From an uncultured Collinsella sp. (lineage in GTDB: Bacteria; Actinomycetota; Coriobacteriia; Coriobacteriales; Coriobacteriaceae): 16,930 nucleotides of DNA. This document shows positions 4,743 through 12,772 of this stretch, one piece after another. The stretch's first letter is position 1, and the number at the start of each line of letters is the position of its first letter. The notes under the pieces were generated by a model, which had not been told where the DNA came from, did not search any database, and saw nothing but the letters and a program-made list of their open reading frames with translations. A program made the position numbers and the translations under genes. Where the stretch lies: the NCBI GenBank assembly GCA_958443265.1, contig CAUCKA010000027.1, forward strand, positions 1-16,930. Direction: 5' to 3'.

Positions 4743-7520
4743 TTACTTCTTCCCGAATTTGATCTTAATGGCGCGCTTGAGTGCGTACTTGCCCAGGCTG
4801 GGAAGCTTTTGCTCGTATTTGACCATCGTTGAGCACTCGGGGCGGTCGCGATCCAGATGGATGGCGTCGAACGCGCACTTGGTGGTGCACAGACCGCAGC
4901 CGATACACTTGTTGGGGTCGACGATCGAGGCGCCGCAGCCCAGGCAGCGAGCGGTCTCGGCGCGCACCTGTTCCTCGGTAAAGGTCTCGACGTACTCGCT
5001 AAACGGCGCGGCCTTCTCGCGTTCGCGGTCCACATGCGCAACCTCGCGGCTCGCGTTGTCGTAGCTCTCGAACACAACGTCGTCGCGGTCGAGCGCGGTG
5101 TAGCGGCGCTGGTTGCGGCCGATGGTGAGCGTGGAGCCCGGCTGCACAAAGCGATGGATGGACACCGCGGCCTCATGACCGGCGGCGATGGCGTCGATGG
5201 CAAAGCTGGGGCCGGTGTAGACGTCGCCGCCCACAAAGATGTCGGGCTCAGCGGTCTGATAGGTCTGGGGGTCGGCAAGAGCACCCTGGCCGCGGCCGAG
5301 CTCCACCTTGGAGCCAGCCAGCAGGTCGCCCCACACAATGGACTGGCCAATCGACATGACCACGCGGTCGGCATCGACGCGGCGCAGATCGTTCTCGTCG
5401 TACTCGGGCGCAAACCGGCCCTCGTCGTCAAAGACACGCGTGCAGCGCTTGAAGGTGATACCGCACACACGACCGGCCTCGTCCAGGTGAACCTCCTTGG
5501 GGCCCCAACCGCAGCTGATGTGAGCGCCGTCCTCAACGGCCTCGCGACGCTCCTCCTCGCTGGCGGGCATCTGGGCCTCGCTCTCCAGGCAGAACATCTC
5601 AACGTGCTCGGAACCCAGACGGCAGGCGTTGCGCGCGACGTCGATGGCCACGTTGCCGCCGCCCACCACGATGGTGCGGCCGGGCAGCGCGTCGATCTTG
5701 CCACTGTTGACCTCGCGCAAAAAGTCGACGGCCACGGTCACGTCCTCGGCCGCCTCGCCCGGAATACCGGCGAGGCGGCCGCCCTGGCAGCCGATGGCAA
5801 CATAAAAGGCCTTAAAGCCCTGCGCGCGCAGCTCGTCGAGCGTCACATCGCGACCGACCTCCACGCCATAGCGGAACTCGGAGCCCATCAGGCGAATGAT
5901 CTCGACCTCTGCCTCGATAACGTCCTTCTCCAGCTTAAAGCTGGGAATACCGTAGGTGAGCATGCCGCCCGGGCGCTCGTTCTTCTCGAACACGACGGGC
6001 TTGTAGCCCTTCTCGGCCAGATAGAAGGCGCAGGACAGACCGGCCGGGCCGGCACCGATGATGGCGATCTTCTGATCGAAGCCGCCAGCGCGTGTCGGCG
6101 TCACCACGGGCGGGACATAGCGGGTCGCGGCATCAAGATCGCGCTGGGCGATAAACTTCTTGACCTCGTCGATAGCCACGGCGGCGTCCACACGGCCGCG
6201 GGTGCAGGCATCCTCGCAGCGGCGGTTGCACACGCGGCCGCAGATAGCGGGCAGCGGGTTCTCGCGCTTGATGAGCGCCAGCGCCTCGTCATAGCGCCCC
6301 TGTGCCGCAAGCTTCAGATAGCCCTGAACGGCAACGTGCGCGGGGCAAGCCGTCTTGCAGGGCGCGGTGCCGGACTCGTGCGTCTCGATACGGTTATCGT
6401 TGCGGTAGTTGGGCGACCACTTGGTGTGGTCCCACTTGGTGGCATCGGGCAGCTCCTGGCGCGGATACTCGGGTACCTGTCCGCCGGCCTTTTTGCTGCA
6501 GAGCTTTTGGCCCAGCTTGGCGGCGCCGGCCGGGCACACCTCAACGCAGCGACCGCAGGCAACGCACTTGTCCTTCTCGACCTTGGCGACATAGGCCGAG
6601 CGCGACAGGTTGGGCGTGTTGAACAGCTGAGAGGTGCGCAGGGCGTAGCACACGTTGACGTTGCAGTTGCAGATGGCGAAGATCTTGTTCTCGCCGTCGA
6701 TATTGGTGATCTGGTGCACAAAGCCGTTGTCCTCGGCCTGGCGCAAAATGTCGTAGACCTCGTCGCGCGTCACGTAATGGCCACGGTCGGTCTCGACCAC
6801 GTAGTCGGCCATATCGCCCACGGCGATGCACCAATCGGCCGGGTCGTCGGCGCAGCCCTCTCCCATCACGCGACGGCTCGCGCGGCAGCTGCAGGTGCTA
6901 GCGGCATATTTGCCATCGTATTTGTCGAGCCAATGCTCGATATGCTCGATCGGCACCGAGGTGCTCGCGGCATCGATGGCCTTCTCGACCGGAATGACAT
7001 GCATGCCGATGCCGGCACCGCCGGGCGGCACCATCGGCGTGGCCTTGGACAGCGGTCCCTTGGACGCCTGCTCAAAGAACTTGGCATAGACCGGATGCTC
7101 CTCGAGCTGACCCATGCGCATGTTGAGGAACTCGGCAGAACCCGGCACCAGCATGGGCAGCACCCACTGCTTGGCGCGCTCGGGGTTTTCCCAGTTGTAC
7201 TCGAGCAGACCCGTGTAGCTCATGTCGTCGAGCATCTTCTCGATATCGGCTTCGGGCATGCCGGTGAGCTTGACCATCTCGGGCAGCGTATAGGGACGGC
7301 GCATCTTCATCTTGCAGAGCACTTCGGCCTGCTCGTCGGTTGCGGCCTCGGCAAACGACCAGTACTCGTAGCCCAGCAGCTCGTCGCGGTGCAGCAGGCG
7401 GTTGGTGCAGTGCTCACACAGTTTGACGATGGCCTCGCGCGGATGCTCCGGTATCGGCGGCACGAACTCCGCGCCGATATCGGGCTCGGTATAGCTAATC
7501 CCCGGTCCGTTGAGAATCAT
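4743..7520 (-). CDS. Multi-[4Fe-4S] FAD/NAD(P) oxidoreductase with GltD-like core
   Basis: A 925-residue cytoplasmic protein in four parts. Residues 1-115 carry C35xxC38 and a winged-helix-like stretch (about 75-108). Residues ~205-345 hold a cysteine module (C210xC212R, C223, C231, then ICNC at 283-286 and C291) and a ferredoxin cluster C319xxC322xxC325xxxC329. Residues ~385-795 resemble the glutamate synthase small subunit and the N-terminal part of dihydropyrimidine dehydrogenase: C388, C392, C427, C431, C435, C439, the FAD motif GAGPAG at 489-494, the nucleotide motif GGGNVA at 620-625, and VGGD at 763-766. The C terminus has C859xxC862 and a ferredoxin cluster C872xxC875xxC878xxxC882. 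Such proteins pass electrons between NAD(P)H and a low-potential partner. No glutamate synthase large subunit is adjacent, so glutamate synthesis is unlikely. The frame is open to 8198, but ATG at 7520 has AAGGGA upstream and avoids overlapping tetR. Substrate unknown. Confidence 0.85.
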   Translation of the reverse strand: MILNGPGISYTEPDIGAEFVPPIPEHPREAIVKLCEHCTNRLLHRDELLGYEYWSFAEAATDEQAEVLCKMKMRRPYTLPEMVKLTGMPEADIEKMLDDMSYTGLLEYNWENPERAKQWVLPMLVPGSAEFLNMRMGQLEEHPVYAKFFEQASKGPLSKATPMVPPGGAGIGMHVIPVEKAIDAASTSVPIEHIEHWLDKYDGKYAASTCSCRASRRVMGEGCADDPADWCIAVGDMADYVVETDRGHYVTRDEVYDILRQAEDNGFVHQITNIDGENKIFAICNCNVNVCYALRTSQLFNTPNLSRSAYVAKVEKDKCVACGRCVEVCPAGAAKLGQKLCSKKAGGQVPEYPRQELPDATKWDHTKWSPNYRNDNRIETHESGTAPCKTACPAHVAVQGYLKLAAQGRYDEALALIKRENPLPAICGRVCNRRCEDACTRGRVDAAVAIDEVKKFIAQRDLDAATRYVPPVVTPTRAGGFDQKIAIIGAGPAGLSCAFYLAEKGYKPVVFEKNERPGGMLTYGIPSFKLEKDVIEAEVEIIRLMGSEFRYGVEVGRDVTLDELRAQGFKAFYVAIGCQGGRLAGIPGEAAEDVTVAVDFLREVNSGKIDALPGRTIVVGGGNVAIDVARNACRLGSEHVEMFCLESEAQMPASEEERREAVEDGAHISCGWGPKEVHLDEAGRVCGITFKRCTRVFDDEGRFAPEYDENDLRRVDADRVVMSIGQSIVWGDLLAGSKVELGRGQGALADPQTYQTAEPDIFVGGDVYTGPSFAIDAIAAGHEAAVSIHRFVQPGSTLTIGRNQRRYTALDRDDVVFESYDNASREVAHVDREREKAAPFSEYVETFTEEQVRAETARCLGCGASIVDPNKCIGCGLCTTKCAFDAIHLDRDRPECSTMVKYEQKLPSLGKYALKRAIKIKFGKK

Positions 7521-7613
7521 AGTCGTCCCTTCTCTTGCCACAGCCCGGCGAGACCGCAGCGCCCCTCTTTTTTTGCAGGCCGGGCATGCCCCCATGCCTT
7601 TCACCCGCCATTG

Positions 7614-7628
7614 TTGACATTGTGTCAA
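7614..7628. promoter_or_regulatory. TetR-type operator palindrome 1
   Basis: TTGACATTGTGTCAA is a perfect palindrome of two 6-bp arms around 3 bases, in the divergent intergenic region between the oxidoreductase and tetR. Its TTGAC-N5-GTCAA shape is typical of TetR-family operators. Control by the neighbouring TetR is inferred. Confidence 0.7.
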
Positions 7629-7636
7629 AAATAGTA

Positions 7637-7651
7637 TTGACGAACCGTCAA
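7637..7651. promoter_or_regulatory. TetR-type operator palindrome 2
   Basis: TTGACGAACCGTCAA has the same architecture as the palindrome 23 bp to its left: identical outer TTGAC/GTCAA arms and a 3-base centre. Two matching sites in one divergent promoter region suggest that a single regulator controls both directions. The TTGAC arms could also serve as -35 boxes, but no well-spaced -10 is visible. Confidence 0.7.
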
Positions 7652-7667
7652 CAATATTCAAGACTGT

Positions 7668-7682
7668 TAGGCGAACGGTCAG
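7668..7682. promoter_or_regulatory. Possible degenerate third operator
   Basis: TAGGCGAACGGTCAG matches palindrome 2 at 11 of 15 positions, including the GCGAAC/CGAAC centre, and lies 31 bp further on, close to the tetR start codon. It could be a weaker site for autoregulation. Confidence 0.4.
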
Positions 7683-7709
7683 GCAAAAGAGGATGAAAGG
7701 CGGCAAAAC

Positions 7710-8372
7710 ATGGGCAACAACGCAGCAGATATCTCTGTGGTCGATGCCGTCCCCGCATCCGATAGCGCGGCAAAACGCCTGACGGGCGACGAGCGCCGTC
7801 GCGAGATCCTCGCCGCTGTGCGCGCCGTGAGCGCCGAGCTTGGTGTGTCCCATCTTTCGGTATCGGCCGTGACCAAGCGGGCTGGCTGCACGCGTTCGCT
7901 GTTCTACCACTACTTTGCCGATATGGATGCCGCCGTCACCGCCGTTATGGACGAGGCAATCGACGGCTTTATCGCCGAGCTCGAGCAGTGGAACGCCAGC
8001 CGCACGGTTGGCGACATCGAAGGCGCACTCGACACCGTTGCTCCGCTCTTTAAGCGCCTGGTCGTGAGCGGCCACGAGTTGCCGAGCACGCTCACCTCGA
8101 GCAGCGGCGCGCTCTACGGCGGCTTTTTGCACAACGTGGTCCAGCGCGTGGCGCAGTATATCTGCGATACCACCGTGGTGGATTTTGTCGCCCATCACGA
8201 GCTACGCATCGACCATGTCTACGAGACGTTCTACACCCTCATCATGGGGCTGCTGATGTATATCCGCACGCACCCCGATGTGCCCGACGAGACAGTCAAG
8301 GAAATCATCGCCTCGACGCTCCATATCGAGGGCTATACCGCCAAGTATCAGGAGCGCAAGCCCCAGAACTGA
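7710..8372 (+). CDS. TetR/AcrR family transcriptional regulator
   Basis: A 220-residue one-component repressor. The N-terminal DNA-binding domain (about residues 27-72) includes RREILAAVRAVSAELGVSHL and the helix-turn-helix LSVSAVTKRAGCTRSLFYHYF, with the FYHYF ending typical of the family. The remaining ~145 residues are the helical ligand-binding and dimerisation domain, too divergent to name a ligand. ATG at 7710 has AAAGGCGG upstream. It is transcribed away from the 925-residue oxidoreductase and lies 63 bases before the DUF5692 gene on the same strand, probably in one transcript. The palindromes at 7614-7651 are the likely binding sites, so it probably represses itself, DUF5692 and the divergent oxidoreductase until an effector binds. 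Confidence 0.92.
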   Translation: MGNNAADISVVDAVPASDSAAKRLTGDERRREILAAVRAVSAELGVSHLSVSAVTKRAGCTRSLFYHYFADMDAAVTAVMDEAIDGFIAELEQWNASRTVGDIEGALDTVAPLFKRLVVSGHELPSTLTSSSGALYGGFLHNVVQRVAQYICDTTVVDFVAHHELRIDHVYETFYTLIMGLLMYIRTHPDVPDETVKEIIASTLHIEGYTAKYQERKPQN

Positions 8373-8435
8373 CGACATTTGGCCAAACTGCCCGCGATCA
8401 GAAGAGGGGCCGCGGGCTTGTGAAAGGAGAGCAGC

Positions 8436-9443
8436 ATGCTGTTCGATGTTTGGGGTAGCAATACCCTTATCCACTGGGCCGGCTGGGCCATGGTCTTTAT
8501 TGGCCTGATCGTGCTCAACGAGGTCGGCCGCCGCACCAAGCTGGGCGCGGCCATCATCTTTGGCGTGGCTCCGCTGGCCATGACCATCTACTGCGTCGCT
8601 ATCGCCATCGGCGTCTCACAGGGTGCCGAGTGGGCGCTCACCAACCCCACCCATGTGTACCAGAACAGCTGGTTCCACTACGCCAAGGTATACGCGGCGC
8701 TGGCCGGTTGCTGGGGCTTCATTGCCATTAAGTACCAGTGGGGCAAGATCGGCAAGGCGCATTGGTTCCGCGCGTGGCCGTTTGTGATCGTCGCCATCAA
8801 CATCATGATCGCCGTCGTGTCCGACTTTGAGAGCGCCTATCACTTCTTTGTCCTGGGCGAGTCCACCTGGGTCACCTCCGAGGGCGCCACGCAGCTCGCC
8901 GGCTGGAACAACGTGTTCAACGGCATCGCCGGTATCATCAACATCTTCTGCATGACCGGTTGGTGGAGTGTCTACGCCTCTGAGGACAAGACCGACATGC
9001 TGTGGCCCGACATGACCTGGGTCTACATCATCGCCTACGACATCTGGAACTTCTGCTACACCTACAACTGCCTGCCCACCCACTCCTGGTTCTGCGGCTT
9101 TGCACTGCTGCTGGCGCCCACCGTCGCCGCCTTTATCTGGAACAAGGGCGGCTGGATCCAGAACCGCGCCTTTACGCTGGCTATTTGGTGCATGTTTGCC
9201 CAGGTGTTCCCGTACTTCCAGGAGGAGTCCATCTTTGTGACCCACTCCACGCTCGACCCCAGCGCCGCTACTGCGGTCTCGATCGCCGCACTGGTCGCCA
9301 ACATCGCCGCGATCATCTACATCGCCTACCGCGCCAAGAAGCTCGGCCGCAATCCCTACAAGCAGGATGTCTTTGAGGGCACCAGCGATTGGGAGAAGGC
9401 TACCGCTCGCCGCGCCAAGGTGGATTACGCACACGCCGAGTAA
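8436..9443 (+). CDS. DUF5692 family multi-spanning membrane protein
   Basis: A 335-residue integral membrane protein that I recognise as DUF5692, a family of unknown function found mainly in gut Coriobacteriia and Clostridia. About eight or nine hydrophobic helices can be seen, near residues 10-29, 36-60, 82-99, 113-130, 157-180, 192-210, 216-236, 245-262 and 276-298. It is very rich in Trp, Tyr and Phe (for example GWWSVY, YDIWNFCYTY and HSWFCGF), as is often seen in proteins that bind aromatic or steroid-like ligands or cofactors; that link is only a suggestion. The last ~35 residues are charged and probably cytoplasmic. ATG at 8436 follows AAAGGAGAG. It is co-directional with tetR and followed by a strong terminator. 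A role as transporter or membrane partner for the divergent oxidoreductase is possible, not shown. Confidence 0.85.
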   Translation: MLFDVWGSNTLIHWAGWAMVFIGLIVLNEVGRRTKLGAAIIFGVAPLAMTIYCVAIAIGVSQGAEWALTNPTHVYQNSWFHYAKVYAALAGCWGFIAIKYQWGKIGKAHWFRAWPFVIVAINIMIAVVSDFESAYHFFVLGESTWVTSEGATQLAGWNNVFNGIAGIINIFCMTGWWSVYASEDKTDMLWPDMTWVYIIAYDIWNFCYTYNCLPTHSWFCGFALLLAPTVAAFIWNKGGWIQNRAFTLAIWCMFAQVFPYFQEESIFVTHSTLDPSAATAVSIAALVANIAAIIYIAYRAKKLGRNPYKQDVFEGTSDWEKATARRAKVDYAHAE

Positions 9444-9511
9444 CGCGCTCGCTGCCGTCCGCATTTGGATGTAGGCGCGTCTCTTTGGCTCCGTAATCTC
9501 GCGTTATGCGC

Positions 9512-9552
9512 AGCCCCCGGAAAGCAATTCGTTTGCTTTCCGGGGGCTTTTT
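9512..9552 (+). terminator. Strong intrinsic terminator of the tetR-DUF5692 unit
   Basis: A 16-bp uninterrupted stem (9512-9527 with 9533-9548) with a 5-nt loop is followed directly by TTTTT (9548-9552). It is the clearest intrinsic terminator in the window. It ends the tetR-DUF5692 transcript and insulates the next gene, which must have its own promoter in 9553-9680; I could not identify that promoter. Confidence 0.92.
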
Positions 9553-9685
9553 GCTGTCGCGCGTGCATTCATGCACATATTCACAATGTATCGCGCAAAT
9601 AAAATCGAATTTCCGACTGCACGCCAGCTCTATGTGACCTTAATTTTGGGTACATTGTTGTCCCGATATTGAGCTTGGGGGATAT

Positions 9686-11173
9686 ATGGAAAATGAGACG
9701 AGGGGCCAAGAGGACGCGGCCCAAGATGCAGCGGCGTGCGCCGAGGCCTTGGAGAGCCTAGACCGGTTTTCGCTGGACGAAGTTGCGTTTGACGAGACAA
9801 TCGTCGACATGCAGGACGCGGCGGGCGATGGCATACCGGATACGGGCGACGACGTCGAGGATGCTCGCGATGAAGCCGATGTCGAAAAAGGCGATGACGA
9901 GGGCAATGGCCAACCGGAACCCAACGCGGGAGATGAGACCTCCCTGCTTGGCGACTTGCCCGTCGACGAATCGCTCACCCGCGAGCTCCCCGGCTTGGGC
10001 TCTGCGCCAGTCGTCGACGAGACCATCGCCATGGGAGATATTCCCCTGCCGTCCGCTCCCTCGGCACACGAAGCCGAGGTTCGTCATCGTAAGATGTCGC
10101 CCAAGCGCCGCAATCTGATGGTCGCCGGTGTCGTGGCCGTCGCGCTCGTCGCCGGCGGCGCGGGCTATGCGGCTTGGAACGGATACCAGCAAGAGCAGGC
10201 CGCCGTAGTTGCCGCAAACGCCCATACCATGATGTCGGTGCAAATTGGCGTACATGCCGCGGGACTCGACTGCTCCACCGGCTCAAAGATCCCCGTGCAG
10301 GTGAGTGGCCAGGACTCCGACGGCTCTTCTGTGAGCGAAACGCTCTACGTTGACGAGCACGGCCGCGGCATCAAACTGCTGCCCGGCGATTACACGCTCT
10401 CCATCGCTGCCTCCCCCATCGCGGCCGACGGCACCATCTATACCGTCCCGACCACCAAGACGCAGGTCACCGTTAAGAGCGATGGACAGGATTTAAGTGC
10501 CCAGGCTGCCTTTAAACTCAAGGTGCCTTCGGCCGACACGGTAACCAACGACCAGATCGACGCCGCCGCCAAGTATGCCGAGGAAGGCGGCGCGAGCTCC
10601 GCCGCCACCGCCAAGGTGCTCCAGCAGGCGGCAACCGCGCGGCGCGACGCCGCCGTCAATGCCGTGAGCGCGCAAAAGGCACAGGCAGCCCGTGATGCCG
10701 ACGCCCGTCACAAGGCAACCGACCTCTACCAGCTCGATATCCCCGTCGAATGGTACGGCAAGGTCGAGACTTGGCAAAATGGCAGCACGCTATGCATCTA
10801 TCTTGCCGGCGACAGCGATACGCCGATTGTGACGCTCGTCGCGGTGCGCGAGGGCGAGAGCTTTACGCCCGATGAGGGCGATACGGTTTTGGGTGCGGCC
10901 AATCTAGGCAACGGTTATACCGTCTACGCCAGCGGCCCCGTCTATCCGTACGTGGTGTCCCAGACCATCAACGGGCGCACGCAGAACCCCGTGTCGACCT
11001 ATCCCATGGACACAGCCATTGAGCTTGTCGAGCTTACGACCGGCAACCGCTACACCTACAGCCAGATCAAGAGCGTGCTGGTCGGCAAAGACGGCAAGGC
11101 CGACGCTGCCACCAAGCTCGAATGCGACTACATCGCCCAGATTCTGCTGCCGAGCATCAAGGCCCAGGACTAG
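9686..11173 (+). CDS. Single-pass membrane protein with large extracytoplasmic part
   Basis: A 495-residue protein of unknown function. Residues 1-142 are strongly acidic and low in complexity, with no domain I recognise. A basic patch (RHRKMSPKRR, 133-142) precedes one transmembrane helix (about 144-163), so the acidic part should be cytoplasmic and the rest outside. The outer part starts with a beta-rich, Ig-like or carboxypeptidase-regulatory-like region (about 180-285, containing LLPGDYTLSI). Next comes an alanine-rich helix likely to form a coiled coil (about 290-345), and then a C-terminal domain beginning near YQLDIPVEWYGKVETWQNGS. The layout recalls Coriobacterial envelope or sensor proteins, but no enzymatic motif is seen. 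ATG at 9686 is preceded by GGGGGA. It is transcribed alone and converges on the DUF4143 ATPase gene. Confidence 0.8.
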   Translation: MENETRGQEDAAQDAAACAEALESLDRFSLDEVAFDETIVDMQDAAGDGIPDTGDDVEDARDEADVEKGDDEGNGQPEPNAGDETSLLGDLPVDESLTRELPGLGSAPVVDETIAMGDIPLPSAPSAHEAEVRHRKMSPKRRNLMVAGVVAVALVAGGAGYAAWNGYQQEQAAVVAANAHTMMSVQIGVHAAGLDCSTGSKIPVQVSGQDSDGSSVSETLYVDEHGRGIKLLPGDYTLSIAASPIAADGTIYTVPTTKTQVTVKSDGQDLSAQAAFKLKVPSADTVTNDQIDAAAKYAEEGGASSAATAKVLQQAATARRDAAVNAVSAQKAQAARDADARHKATDLYQLDIPVEWYGKVETWQNGSTLCIYLAGDSDTPIVTLVAVREGESFTPDEGDTVLGAANLGNGYTVYASGPVYPYVVSQTINGRTQNPVSTYPMDTAIELVELTTGNRYTYSQIKSVLVGKDGKADAATKLECDYIAQILLPSIKAQD

Positions 11174-11208
11174 CCGGGCGCATCATGGTACTCCCCAACC
11201 GTGATGAA

Positions 11209-11230
11209 GGGGCCAGGAGGTCCTGGCCCC
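11209..11230. terminator. Hairpin between convergent genes
   Basis: GGGGCCAGGA (11209-11218) and TCCTGGCCCC (11221-11230) form a perfect GC-rich stem with minimal loop between the plus-strand gene ending at 11173 and the minus-strand gene ending at 11247. Its place suits a shared bidirectional terminator, but neither side has a T-tract. Confidence 0.5.
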
Positions 11231-11246
11231 ACAGATCCGTAGATGA

Positions 11247-12599
11247 TTAGGCAAGGAGCCACTTCCATGCGGGCACAGCGTGTACCACACCGTGTTCACA
11301 TGGAATATCGGCCTGTTCATCCATAGTAACGATTACCGACTCGCCAAGATCAAACTGGGCCATCGAGGCATCGAGGGCTGCAATTTCGCGTTCGCGCGTT
11401 TTCTCGCTTGCCATATCCACACTCACCTGAGTCAGGCTATAAGCCTGCATGAGAAGTGCATCCCCAGCCACAAAGTCAACCTCATGGCTTTTATTCTTCT
11501 CCTTGACCAGTAGGCGGCAGACCGAACCGACCCGCACCGCAGGAGTCCTTCTTCTGAGCGCATTGAACACCGCAGTCTCGAGCCTCTGGCCCTGGTCCAA
11601 TGCCGATGCGGGAGAGAATGCTCCAAACATCGCAGGATCGACAGCGTAGACTTTAGACGCAGACCGCGTATTATTTGCAAGTGAACGCGTAAACTCCGGC
11701 ACAGAAAACAGCAGGTAGGCGTCCTCGTAATACTCAAGTAAGTCGCTGAGCGAATTGCGACTGACGGGTATCTGCCTGCTCTTGAACTCGTTGTACACCT
11801 TGTTCACCGACAGCTCTCGTCCCGAAGATGCCATACACCGCGTCAGAAACAGTGAGGCCAAACGAGGGCTCTTGACGTCGTAACGCTCCACAACGTCCAT
11901 AGCGACCGTTCGCGACGCATATTCCTGTAGCAGCTGAATCGCGTCTGCGGGCGTCTGCTCAAGTGTCGCGATGAATCCCCCTCGCTCGAGATATCCGACC
12001 AGATGGTGTCGGAGCAACGCTGCAGCGCTTGAGGAGAAGGGCGCGTTCGACTCAGGAACGCTCCCCGTCTTATATCGGACGTATTCCGAAAAACTCAACG
12101 GAAAAAGCTCTCGCACAAGAGAACGGCCCCTGAACTCGCTCTTAAGTTCTGAGGACAGCATCTTAGAAGAAGATCCCGTCACGTAAACGGTCGCCTTCTC
12201 CGTATCGACCACGCGTCGCAGAAACGCACCCCATTCGGGTATTTCCTGGATCTCGTCAAAGAAAAGGTAGGCGCCCTCGCCTCGAGCAGCAAGATATAGT
12301 GCATAGAATGTATCGAGCACGTCCGCTAGTAGCGATGGCTCATACGGACGCAAGCGCTCATCCTCAAAATTGAAATATAGCATCCGGTCAAGCTCGACGC
12401 CTTGGCCCTGAAGCCGCCGCATCTCCTGATACAGGCGATACGTCTTTCCACAACGACGGGCGCCCACAATCACATATACGATGTTGTCGCGCTTTGGCTC
12501 CTGCGGGTTGCCCAGATCAAGGTCGCGCTCAAAGACCTGCGGAATCCCCTGTTGCTCAAAGTCCTTTATTTTTTGAGCCACCAAGTCGTTGAATGCCAT
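11247..12599 (-). CDS. AAA family ATPase with DUF4143 domain
   Basis: A 450-residue protein of the widespread AAA_14/DUF4143 ATPase family, whose cellular role is unsettled. Walker A is GARRCGKT at 46-53, Walker B is YLFFDE at 111-116 followed by IQEIPEW, a sensor-like TGSSS is at 141-145, and RGR is at 157-159. The DUF4143 half (about 200-450) ends with a fold like PD-(D/E)xK nucleases: EVDFVAGD and then LTQVSVDMAS give the E-V-D and Q-V pattern seen in the family. Whether this domain cuts DNA is unknown. Many anaerobe genomes carry several such genes, often as lone accessory loci. ATG at 12599 has GGAG 5 nt upstream. It is a single-gene transcript starting within the large palindrome just upstream. 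Compared with its neighbours the codon use looks less GC-biased, which may indicate transfer. Confidence 0.9.
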   Translation of the reverse strand: MAFNDLVAQKIKDFEQQGIPQVFERDLDLGNPQEPKRDNIVYVIVGARRCGKTYRLYQEMRRLQGQGVELDRMLYFNFEDERLRPYEPSLLADVLDTFYALYLAARGEGAYLFFDEIQEIPEWGAFLRRVVDTEKATVYVTGSSSKMLSSELKSEFRGRSLVRELFPLSFSEYVRYKTGSVPESNAPFSSSAAALLRHHLVGYLERGGFIATLEQTPADAIQLLQEYASRTVAMDVVERYDVKSPRLASLFLTRCMASSGRELSVNKVYNEFKSRQIPVSRNSLSDLLEYYEDAYLLFSVPEFTRSLANNTRSASKVYAVDPAMFGAFSPASALDQGQRLETAVFNALRRRTPAVRVGSVCRLLVKEKNKSHEVDFVAGDALLMQAYSLTQVSVDMASEKTREREIAALDASMAQFDLGESVIVTMDEQADIPCEHGVVHAVPAWKWLLA

Positions 12600-12606
12600 A
12601 ATTCTC

Positions 12607-12668
12607 CAATCTTGCTCTCCTGCTAATCAAGATTATAACGATTCTTGATTAGCAGGAGAGCAAGATTG
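12607..12668 (-). promoter_or_regulatory. Perfect 26-bp inverted repeat containing a TATAAT box
   Basis: Bases 12607-12632 and 12643-12668 are exact reverse complements (26 of 26) with a 10-base centre. A consensus TATAAT on the minus strand (12632-12637) begins at the last arm base and lies in the centre, 32 bases before the ATPase start codon. The transcript would therefore start inside the left arm and contain only that arm, so the palindrome should act as DNA (operator or cruciform), not as an RNA hairpin. The -35 position holds nothing close to consensus. An extra copy of TCTTGATTA lies at 12675-12683, 32 bp from the same motif in the right arm. Confidence 0.75.
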
Positions 12669-12772
12669 TGCGTATCTTGATTAATGGATAAGCAAGTTTT
12701 CTATTAGTGGCCCCTCCCGGAGGATATCGAGCGGCCGAGGGGGGCAGGCATGAACGCCTCTAGCCGAAAACA

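Noticed and set aside
4577..4762. Small plus-strand gene across the nested inverted repeat
   Set aside because: The reading frame is made of palindromic DNA, lacks a ribosome-binding site, and overlaps the oxidoreductase 3' end.
4857..7634. 925-codon plus-strand frame opposite the oxidoreductase
   Set aside because: The opposite strand carries clear FAD, NAD(P) and Fe-S motifs. This frame is a compositional shadow without recognisable domains.
7521..8198. N-terminal extension of the oxidoreductase by 226 residues
   Set aside because: The extension is antisense to tetR, crosses the operator region, and has no ribosome-binding site. ATG at 7520 fits better.
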